Of a stretch of DNA of 5,181 nucleotides, positions 1 to 5,181 are shown piece after piece; the first letter of the stretch is position 1, and every line of letters begins with the position of its first letter. Position numbers and translations under genes: made by a program. The DNA is from an uncultured Flavobacteriales bacterium. Its GTDB lineage: Bacteria > Bacteroidota > Bacteroidia > CAIKAF01. The DNA is taken from positions 1 through 5,181 of the forward strand of contig CALEWF010000072.1 of assembly GCA_937925455.1 (NCBI GenBank), in the 5' to 3' direction. The notes under the pieces were generated by a model. That model was given only the letters and a program-made list of their open reading frames with translations. It was not told the DNA's origin and made no database searches.

Positions 1-60
1 TTCGCCCCTGCGGGCTTTCCACTTCCATCCGCAGCAGATTTGAAGGTGAGATGTTTTTTC
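1..60. other. GC-rich non-coding scrap at left edge, possible end of a dispersed repeat
   Basis: The first 50 bases are much richer in G+C than the rest of the intergenic region and contain a small hairpin, GCCC-CTGC-GGGC at 4-15, followed by TTT. Read on the minus strand the segment is a purine-rich string (GGATGGAAGTGGAAAGCCC, then a GC-rich end). It resembles, from memory only, short strings scattered between genes in Bacteroidota genomes. All three plus frames are open from base 1 but stop at 41-43, 88-90 and 117-119, so the tail of a plus-strand gene could lie here. None of the short peptides is recognisable, so no CDS is called. Confidence 0.25.
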
Positions 61-94
61 AAACCTATAAGGTCTTCAAATACCTTATAGGTTT
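61..94 (+). terminator. Rho-independent terminator of a gene left of the window
   Basis: A perfect 13-bp inverted repeat, AAACCTATAAGGT at 61-73 and ACCTTATAGGTTT at 82-94, encloses an 8-base loop (CTTCAAAT). On the plus strand the stem ends in GGTTT and runs into TGATTT, giving a U-rich tail. On the minus strand the stem is followed by an A-run, so the plus direction is favoured. AT-rich stems of this kind are common after Bacteroidota genes. It most likely ends a plus-strand transcript entering from the left, which would insulate the exporter gene at 427. The MITE-like element begins only 2 bases after it. Confidence 0.65.
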
Positions 95-96
95 TG

Positions 97-122
97 ATTT
101 ATCCCAAATTATGCAATAGATA
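97..122 (+). repeat. Left terminal inverted repeat of the 97-369 element
   Basis: The repeat starts ATTTATCCCAAATTATGCA (97-115, perfect over 19 bp against 351-369). It continues to 122 with a single mismatch, A at 116 opposite A at 350. It lies immediately after the terminator stem. Confidence 0.75.
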
Positions 123-254
123 ACAGGTTATTATGCAAAGCCATTAGTATTAGTGTATTATCAGCAGATTTATTGGAATAACCAACCGGGTTAAACAATG
201 TGTTTTCATTCAATTCCAATTAAGGTCACTGAAGATATTTTTTATTGGTTTACT

Positions 255-284
255 TTCTCTGTGTTTCTTTGTGTTCTCTGTGGT
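255..284. repeat. Degenerate decamer tandem repeat (TTCTCTGTGT-type)
   Basis: Three adjacent units are visible on the plus strand: TTCTCTGTGT (255-264), TTCTTTGTG (265-273) and TTCTCTGTGG (274-283). On the minus strand they read as an ACCACAGAGAACACAAAG-type string. Similar short strings are, from general experience, widespread in intergenic DNA of environmental bacteria. Here the run sits inside the MITE-like element. No function can be assigned. Confidence 0.45.
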
Positions 285-343
285 TAGAATTTAATGTAAC
301 AGTGGCTACCTAGATTTTTGTTTTTCTCGATGCCTACGGAAAA

Positions 344-369
344 TATCTAATGCATAATTTGGGATAAAT
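344..369 (-). repeat. Right terminal inverted repeat of the 97-369 element
   Basis: The outer 19 bases on the plus strand (351-369) are TGCATAATTTGGGATAAAT, the exact reverse complement of 97-115. Bases 344-349 (TATCTA) pair with 117-122. The TTTG at 358-361 inside this repeat is also the candidate -33 element for the downstream exporter gene. Confidence 0.75.
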
Positions 370-390
370 AATATCATGGCTTGATTTTTG
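358..390 (+). promoter_or_regulatory. Candidate Bacteroidota-type promoter for the exporter gene
   Basis: TTTG at 358-361 is followed after 21 bases by GATTTTTG at 383-390. This fits the Bacteroidota consensus TTTG - about 19-21 bases - TAnnTTTG at every fixed position except the first T of the -7 box. Transcription would start near 396-398, leaving a leader of about 30 bases before the ATG at 427. The upstream box lies inside the right inverted repeat of the MITE-like element and the -7 box lies outside it, so the promoter would be a hybrid created by insertion. The call rests on motif and spacing only. Confidence 0.4.
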
Positions 391-426
391 CTTTAAATTA
401 AAGTTAAACTTACCCCAGCAGGTACT

Positions 427-2721
427 ATGTATAAAAAGTTATCCATAACAATCCTTTTCTTAATTACAGGGCTAACTGTTTTTTTTGCTTACAGGACAAC
501 TCAAATTGGGTTTGATTACAATTTCGAAACCTTTTTCCCGAAGAATGATAAGGATACCGATTTTTTCATGGAGCACCGCAAGCGTTTTGGTACTGACAAT
601 GACTTTGTATTGATAGGCTTAAAAAATAACCAAGGTATCTTCAATTATTCTTTTTTAGAAAAAGTACAACGACTTACTGATACGTTAAAGCATTTACCTG
701 ATGTAAAAGCAGTGATTTCTCCAATTGAGATTTTAGAAGTAACTCGTGACCCGCTAATGGGGGTTCCAACGGAATTGCCTTATTTGCGTTGGAAACAAGA
801 TTCGCTCTACGCTATTGACAGTGTAAGAATTTACCGCACGCCTGAGCTACTTGGTTCCTTATTTTCCAAAGATGGTAAGTCGGTGTGTATTATGGTGAAT
901 CATACCGAGCGGATTGATGATGATGAGTGCACTCGCTTAACTCATAACTTGTACAACCTCGCCCCTTTATTCCAGTTTGATGAATACCATATAGCCGGGC
1001 GATGTATCGGACAATCTTATTATACCAGCCAAATGAAGGGCGAGTTAATCATTCTCCTAATTTCAGGCTTTTTGGCGATGGTGATTTTAATGATTATTAT
1101 CTATCGCTCTGCCATTGCGGTAATTCTTCCCTTGATTGTAGTGTCTTTAGTGGTGGTTTGGACCATGGGTTTTATGAACATAACTGGAAAAAAAATTGAT
1201 GTTTTATCCAACGCTATTCCTACTATCCTTGTAGTAACTGGCTTATCTGTGGCTGTTCATATTATAACAAAATATATTGATCACCTGCGCGATGGTTGGA
1301 CAAAATTTGATTCTTTAAAAGATACCGTAACCCATGTAGGATTGGCTAATTTCTTTACTACTTTAACTACGGTGGTTGGATTTGCCTCGCTGGCTACAAC
1401 CGGTATTAAGCCTATTGATGATTTTGGACTATACACAGCCTTTGGTGTAGCCTTATCGTTCATAATTGCTTATACAGTAATTCCTTCATTGTTGTACTTG
1501 CTTCCTGTTCCTAAAAAAACAGGATATATAGGGTTTCCTAAACTAACTTGGAACAATGCATTAATTAACACCTTTTCGTTTATTACAAAAAATAAGTACT
1601 GGGTTTTAGGGGGAGTGGTTGCATTGGTATTAAGTATGGTATATGGTATTACCCGTATTCGTGAAAATACCTATATCATGGATGATTTAGATAAAAAATC
1701 TAAATTAAAAAAAGACTTTGAATTCTTTGGTGAAGCCTTTCAGGGAACTCGTCCGTTTGAAATGTCGTTAACAGTGAAAGATACTTCCAAAACTGTGTTT
1801 GATCGCGATGTACTGGTAGAGATTGAAAAAATGGAGGTTTTTCTAAAGAATGATTATGGGCTTGGATATATATTCTCTCCGGTTTCATTGGTAAAAGCTG
1901 CTAATCGTAGTTATGCAGGAGGCGATCCCGAAGCCTATGTGATTCCTGAAAGTGATGCCAGATTAAGAAAAATTGTAAAAGAGCTGAAAGCTTTCAAGGG
2001 CAATGATATGATCAAGGCGATAATTAGCGATGATTTTCGTACAGCTCGTATTCGTTCTATATTTCAAGATGTAGGTAGCTATAAAGCTCATCAAATGAAT
2101 TTGGCTTTTTATCAATATATGAATACTCATGTGAGTAAAGACCTTTTTGAGTATAAATTAACCGGAACGGCTGAATTGATTGATAAAAACAACCGTAATC
2201 TTGCTTGGAATATCGCCTCTGGAATTTTGATTGCCTTTGTAGTAGTAGGTATCATTTTGGCAATTTTATTTAAATCGTTTATTATGGTAATGATTGGAAT
2301 TATAACTAACGTAATTCCGTTAATTCTTTTAGGTGGAATCATGGGCTATTTTGATATCAACTTAAAATTATCTACAGCCATTTTATTCTCCATTGCGTTT
2401 GGAATTGCAGTTGATGATACGATTCATTTTATGAGTAAATTCCGCCAGGAAATCCTTAAAGAAAAAACGGTACTTTATGCACTAAAGCGAACCTATCTTA
2501 CAACCGGAAAAGCTATGATCATAACATCCATTTTGTTATGTACAGGCTTTGGCGTATTGGGTATCTCTTCGTTTGTAGGTACAAAAATTATTGGATCACT
2601 GACTGCATTAACCTTGTTTTTTGCCATGATTTTTAATTTAACCTTCCTTCCGATACTTATCTTGTTGTTTTATCGTAGAAAAACTGTTAAAACCGAGCTG
2701 ATTCCTGAAAAAGTGGCTTAG
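427..2721 (+). CDS. RND superfamily / MMPL-type membrane exporter
   Basis: This 764-aa protein has the two-fold layout of single-chain RND/MMPL exporters, inner-membrane proteins that usually move lipids or hydrophobic compounds using the proton gradient. TM1 is near residues 5-24. A large extracytoplasmic loop follows (about 25-204) and opens with the family-like FETFFPKND. TM2-TM6 lie at about 206-358. TM7 is at about 391-410, a second loop spans 411-591, and TM8-TM12 lie at about 592-748. The second half has the typical TM10 stretch FGIAVDDTIHF with paired aspartates at 663-664. The matching stretch in TM4, GLSVAVHII (272-280), has no acid. The ATG at 427 is favoured because TM1 follows directly. 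No strong Shine-Dalgarno is visible. Length and both domains look complete. No membrane-fusion or outer-membrane partner is present, so the substrate cannot be named. Confidence 0.9.
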   Translation: MYKKLSITILFLITGLTVFFAYRTTQIGFDYNFETFFPKNDKDTDFFMEHRKRFGTDNDFVLIGLKNNQGIFNYSFLEKVQRLTDTLKHLPDVKAVISPIEILEVTRDPLMGVPTELPYLRWKQDSLYAIDSVRIYRTPELLGSLFSKDGKSVCIMVNHTERIDDDECTRLTHNLYNLAPLFQFDEYHIAGRCIGQSYYTSQMKGELIILLISGFLAMVILMIIIYRSAIAVILPLIVVSLVVVWTMGFMNITGKKIDVLSNAIPTILVVTGLSVAVHIITKYIDHLRDGWTKFDSLKDTVTHVGLANFFTTLTTVVGFASLATTGIKPIDDFGLYTAFGVALSFIIAYTVIPSLLYLLPVPKKTGYIGFPKLTWNNALINTFSFITKNKYWVLGGVVALVLSMVYGITRIRENTYIMDDLDKKSKLKKDFEFFGEAFQGTRPFEMSLTVKDTSKTVFDRDVLVEIEKMEVFLKNDYGLGYIFSPVSLVKAANRSYAGGDPEAYVIPESDARLRKIVKELKAFKGNDMIKAIISDDFRTARIRSIFQDVGSYKAHQMNLAFYQYMNTHVSKDLFEYKLTGTAELIDKNNRNLAWNIASGILIAFVVVGIILAILFKSFIMVMIGIITNVIPLILLGGIMGYFDINLKLSTAILFSIAFGIAVDDTIHFMSKFRQEILKEKTVLYALKRTYLTTGKAMIITSILLCTGFGVLGISSFVGTKIIGSLTALTLFFAMIFNLTFLPILILLFYRRKTVKTELIPEKVA

Positions 2722-2726
2722 AGGAC

Positions 2727-3866
2727 TTAGTTTAAACTTTCAAAAAATTTGATGATTTCTTTTTGTATTTCTGGATTTGCGCCTGAAGCTAAAGCCACCG
2801 AGATAATTAATCCTATGGTAGCATAACTAAAATCGCGGTAAATCATCCACAAGGCTTTGTTTTTATGTTTTTTTCCCGATTTTTTTCTAGCCAAATTTAT
2901 CGCAATTTCTCTTCCTCCAATCACACCTAAAAACACCCAGGTAGTACTCATAGGAATAGTACTAATGAATAATTTATAAATTAAAAGTAACACATAGCTA
3001 AAATCAACCAGTGTTGCCGCTCTTACATCAGAAATCCTTACTTTTTCACTTACTACTTTTTGAATCTTATCGCCTCGTAGATAAAAGAGCACCCCTAATC
3101 CTAAAAAGATGGTAGAAGAAAAAATAATGAATTGAAGCAATGTTTGTTGTCGGGGCAAAAATACTGCAATGTTTGCTCCATCCTGCATAATCCAAACCGC
3201 CCACAACATTCCACTTACAGACCATTGAACATAAGTCCACCATGGATGGCTCTCTCTACTCTTAAAAAATTTTCGAATTACATTATACAAGCCATACCAA
3301 ATCACAAAAGAGAGTATGAACGCAATAACATACCCAGAAACACTTTTTGTAACCATTGCAGATATTCCCTCTGAACTAGAACTGAATACACTCAGTAGCA
3401 AAAACGTGGTTGAAACTGGCATCCGCAAACGAGTTAAAATCAGGAGTACAAGCGGAGCGATTACTTGATAGATGCTAAATTTTTCAGGATGAGGATATTT
3501 GGTTTCGCCGGCTTTATTCAGCAATCGCATGTACGTTACATCACCATCAAATGTAATCCAACTGTAGGTAACAGTGACTAAAAAAATACCGCCTACAAAC
3601 AGCCAAAGAACCCACCACTTTCGATGTTTATTACTTTCAATAAAGGTTCCTAACGATTGAATGCTATCGTTGGCTACTGCAGAATAAGCTGCAAAAACAA
3701 AGCCTACCCACATGGCAGCTTGTCCAAAATTTACAGATACAGCAGCCGCAATAAAACCTATCAGGATAAAGATTAAAAACTTTTTTTCGTTGGTGATGTA
3801 GTCTAAAACATCTAAGTAAAAGTAGTTTTGTTTTTTACCACCGGTTGAGGCATGCTTTTTAGCCAT
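2727..3866 (-). CDS. PiT-like (PHO4 superfamily) membrane transporter, divergent
   Basis: This 379-aa multi-span membrane protein has the internal duplication of PiT phosphate carriers. The first half has ANDSIQSLGT (65-74), matching the PiT GANDxxNxxGT signature, followed by MPVSTT at 149-154. The second half has QDGANIAV (228-235) where a second ND motif is expected, then MPMSTTW at 305-310. A basic cytoplasmic N-terminus of about 28 residues precedes the first helix, and a lysine-rich loop (328-337) lies near the end. Canonical PiT proteins symport inorganic phosphate with H+ or Na+. The second motif here is rearranged and loses Asn-Asp order, so phosphate as substrate is uncertain. The ATG at 3866 follows a good TAnnTTTG box with a short leader. 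The stop lies 5 bp from the exporter's stop, with no terminator between them. Confidence 0.8.
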   Translation of the reverse strand: MAKKHASTGGKKQNYFYLDVLDYITNEKKFLIFILIGFIAAAVSVNFGQAAMWVGFVFAAYSAVANDSIQSLGTFIESNKHRKWWVLWLFVGGIFLVTVTYSWITFDGDVTYMRLLNKAGETKYPHPEKFSIYQVIAPLVLLILTRLRMPVSTTFLLLSVFSSSSEGISAMVTKSVSGYVIAFILSFVIWYGLYNVIRKFFKSRESHPWWTYVQWSVSGMLWAVWIMQDGANIAVFLPRQQTLLQFIIFSSTIFLGLGVLFYLRGDKIQKVVSEKVRISDVRAATLVDFSYVLLLIYKLFISTIPMSTTWVFLGVIGGREIAINLARKKSGKKHKNKALWMIYRDFSYATIGLIISVALASGANPEIQKEIIKFFESLN

Positions 3867-3892
3867 AATGCAGAAATAATTTCAAATCAAAG

Positions 3893-3927
3893 CAAAACTA
3901 CAATTACGGCTTTATATTTATTTTCAA
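3893..3927 (-). promoter_or_regulatory. Promoter candidate for the PiT-like gene
   Basis: Reading the minus strand, TAGTTTTG (3900 down to 3893) matches the Bacteroidota -7 consensus TAnnTTTG perfectly. A TTG at 3927-3925 lies 24 bases upstream, longer than the usual 19-21, so the -33 element is weak. Transcription would begin near 3886-3888, about 20 bases before the ATG. The gene can therefore be expressed independently of the J-protein gene 95 bp upstream on the same strand. That gap is very AT-rich and also carries a 9-bp direct repeat, CTTAATATT at 3939-3947 and 3950-3958. It has no strong terminator, so read-through from the J-protein gene is possible. Confidence 0.5.
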
Positions 3928-3961
3928 TCAAAATATATCTTAATATTTTCTTAATATTGAG

Positions 3962-4744
3962 TTAGCTCAGATGAAATAGTAGCTGAATAATACCGTAAAT
4001 AAATATAGAAAAAAGCATAATGGTTTTAACAATCAGGCGGGATGAGAAACTTTTTAGCGGATAGAATAATACTATTATTCCGCAAACAAAAATAATGATT
4101 GACAAAATTCCATATTGTGCCGTGTGGTAAGGTGGATGAAATGAAACAGACGAATTGTGAGCTATGGAATAATATCTTACTTCACCTAATAAGGCCGAGT
4201 AATAAATCTGAAGTGGTTCGCCTTGCCAGATGTATGAAAACGTTTTATCAGTGCCCACGGTAAAGTTAGCTGTTTGTACCCTACCTGAACAATACTCGTT
4301 TTGATTACAAAATTTTTTGTAACTCAAAACAGGCTCTATGGTGTTTGATAAAGGCAAATAGGTGTCTAATACAAAAAACAAAGCTAATAAGGTAAATAGT
4401 ATGGTAATGGGTTTGCCCCAATAAATTTCATGGATGGATGTTTTTTCTAAGACCTCTTTTTGTTGGATGTATTCTTCAAATTTTCTTTTTCGATACTCAT
4501 AAATACGCTCTTGTTTTTCAATCTCGGATTGATGGTAATAAGTTGTTTTTTTAGCTTGATTCTGATAGTAAGTAACGATTTGCTGGTATGCCAAGTTAAT
4601 TTGTGTAAAACGGGAATGAGCATCCGGCGATGGATTGACATCCGGATGGTATTTTTTTGATAATTCTTTAAATCGCTTTTTAACAGTATGAAGATTGCTC
4701 CCCGGAGCTAAACCAAGAATTTCAAAGCTTTGATGAATGTTCAT
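3962..4744 (-). CDS. Membrane-anchored J-domain (DnaJ-like) protein
   Basis: This 260-aa protein starts with a J domain at about residues 4-62. HPD is at 33-35, after a basic helix II (VKKRFKELSKKYHPD) and before the helix III stretch FTQINLAY. J domains stimulate the ATPase of DnaK/Hsp70. A charged, probably coiled-coil stretch follows at 64-101, then a membrane segment near 113-131. A loop at about 132-210 contains two cysteines (146 and 152), and two more membrane segments lie near 211-230 and 237-257. The Gly/Phe region, zinc finger and substrate-binding domains of true DnaJ are absent. With an odd number of segments, a cytoplasmic J domain puts the loop in the periplasm. The ATG at 4744 lies 4 bp after the upstream TPR gene's stop, so the two are almost certainly co-transcribed. 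The function beyond the J domain is unknown. Confidence 0.85.
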   Translation of the reverse strand: MNIHQSFEILGLAPGSNLHTVKKRFKELSKKYHPDVNPSPDAHSRFTQINLAYQQIVTYYQNQAKKTTYYHQSEIEKQERIYEYRKRKFEEYIQQKEVLEKTSIHEIYWGKPITILFTLLALFFVLDTYLPLSNTIEPVLSYKKFCNQNEYCSGRVQTANFTVGTDKTFSYIWQGEPLQIYYSALLGEVRYYSIAHNSSVSFHPPYHTAQYGILSIIIFVCGIIVLFYPLKSFSSRLIVKTIMLFSIFIYGIIQLLFHLS

Positions 4745-4748
4745 TTGT

Positions 4749-5181
4749 TTATTGGTAATACTCGGCAAAGTATCGTTCTCCCTGTTTAAATCCTAAATCA
4801 GAAGCTCTTTTTAAAATATTACAAGCTTCTTCTTTTTTTCCAAGATGATAAAGCAATACACCTTTACCCGGTAAAAAATCAGGATTACAGGGTTGATGCT
4901 TTAACACATCATTGCATAATTGCAAGGCTTCTTCATATTTTTTATTTTCATAACTATCGGTAATTTTTTCTTTGATGGGCTTTAAATCTTCTCCGAGTAT
5001 AGGATTGATAGAAATAGGTACTTCTATGTACAAAGGGTAAGAATATTTATCCTCGATGGAATTTTTTATTATCCATTTATCTTTGCTTTTATTTAAAACC
5101 ACCAATGCTTCTCTGTCTGCATGATCTCCGATGGATTGAATGATTTCAGGATTTTTATTCTCTTCATTTTTATCCAGTAAA
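4749..5181 (-). CDS. TPR-repeat protein, C-terminal part (start outside window)
   Basis: The reading frame is open from the right edge to the stop at 4751-4749 and gives 143 residues. It contains no ATG, so the true start lies beyond the window. A TTG at 5105 is an internal codon rather than a credible start. The C-terminal half contains two probable tetratricopeptide repeats. The first is at about fragment residues 70-101, with the YEEALQLCNDVLKHQPCNPD pattern, and the second at about 103-131 (GKGVLLYHLGKKEEA). TPRs are helical protein-interaction modules. The portion before them (1-69) is not recognised. The gene lies directly upstream of the membrane J-domain gene with a 4-bp gap, which suggests co-transcription and perhaps physical partnership. 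No signal peptide can be judged because the N-terminus is missing. Confidence 0.75.
   Translation of the reverse strand, partial: LLDKNEENKNPEIIQSIGDHADREALVVLNKSKDKWIIKNSIEDKYSYPLYIEVPISINPILGEDLKPIKEKITDSYENKKYEEALQLCNDVLKHQPCNPDFLPGKGVLLYHLGKKEEACNILKRASDLGFKQGERYFAEYYQ

Larger units (their letters stand above)
97..369. mobile_element. MITE-like non-autonomous element with 26-bp terminal inverted repeats
   Basis: This 273-bp segment is bounded by inverted repeats of 26 bp (97-122 and 344-369) that match at 25 of 26 positions, far beyond chance in a region this size. The interior has no ORF able to encode a transposase and no recognisable coding sequence. Small size, long near-perfect terminal inverted repeats and lack of coding capacity are the marks of a MITE mobilised in trans by a related insertion sequence. 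The exact ends are uncertain. If the ends are TCCC...GGGA, both sides abut TA, as expected for IS630/mariner-type insertion, but TA is self-complementary and would appear there anyway. No longer direct target duplication is visible. The alternative is a large RNA or DNA hairpin with a regulatory role. Confidence 0.5.

Noticed and set aside
1..119. Short plus-strand open frames at the left edge as a gene tail
   Set aside because: All three frames are open at base 1 and none gives a recognisable peptide. Two of them run into or past the terminator stem, so no CDS can be supported.
32..171. Direct repeat CAGCAGATTT at 32-41 and 162-171
   Set aside because: Only 10 bp with unrelated surroundings and no relation to the element ends. 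It does not work as a target duplication.
172..220. 8-bp inverted repeat ATTGGAAT / ATTCCAAT inside the element
   Set aside because: It is short, has a 33-base loop and no extension, so it is plausible by chance in AT-rich DNA.
3939..3958. Direct repeat CTTAATATT (twice, 11-bp spacing) upstream of the PiT-like gene as an operator
   Set aside because: It is one helical turn apart, but it is pure AT-rich sequence upstream of the promoter candidate with no known binding consensus. It is mentioned in the promoter entry only.
1002..4660. Other short open frames overlapping the exporter, PiT-like and J-protein genes
   Set aside because: They lie in alternative frames or on the opposite strand of well-supported genes and their translations show no recognisable domain.
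4745..4768. Upstream TTG start for the J-domain protein that would add 8 residues and overlap the TPR gene
   Set aside because: The first codon there is TTG and the extra residues precede a well-formed J domain. The ATG at 4744, 4 bp after the preceding stop, is a better start.
5103..5105. TTG as the start of the TPR protein (118 aa)
   Set aside because: The frame stays open through 25 further codons to the window edge with no stop, so the TTG is most likely an internal leucine codon and the gene is cut by the window.

Overview
The window looks like chromosomal DNA from a member of the Bacteroidota. It is AT-rich, none of the three start codons inside the window has a convincing Shine-Dalgarno sequence, and two promoter candidates fit the Bacteroidota pattern (TTTG or TTG, then TAnnTTTG) rather than the sigma70 pattern. 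The protein types also fit. This assignment is an inference; the window contains no rRNA or marker gene.

Layout: bases 1-426 carry no convincing gene. They hold a short GC-rich scrap, a clear 13-bp stem terminator for something left of the window, and a 273-bp segment (97-369) bounded by 26-bp inverted repeats matching at 25 of 26 positions. That segment has the form of a small non-autonomous mobile element (MITE-like). A plus-strand gene follows (427-2721), a complete RND/MMPL-type membrane exporter of 764 aa. It meets, tail to tail with a 5-bp gap, a minus-strand gene (2727-3866) for a 379-aa membrane protein resembling PiT inorganic phosphate transporters but with altered motifs. Further right on the minus strand is an apparent two-gene operon: a TPR-repeat protein whose start lies beyond the right edge (4749-5181), then, 4 bp later, a J-domain protein with a coiled coil and three predicted membrane segments (3962-4744).

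How they work together: the exporter and the PiT-like carrier have their own promoter candidates and no visible functional link. The TPR protein and membrane-bound J protein are very probably co-transcribed and may act together, for instance in recruiting DnaK to the inner face of the membrane, but this is inference from spacing and domain type. No complete novel system is evident. The most distinctive signals are the MITE-like element abutting the terminator and apparently supplying part of the exporter's promoter, the divergent PiT-like protein, and the TPR/J-membrane pair.
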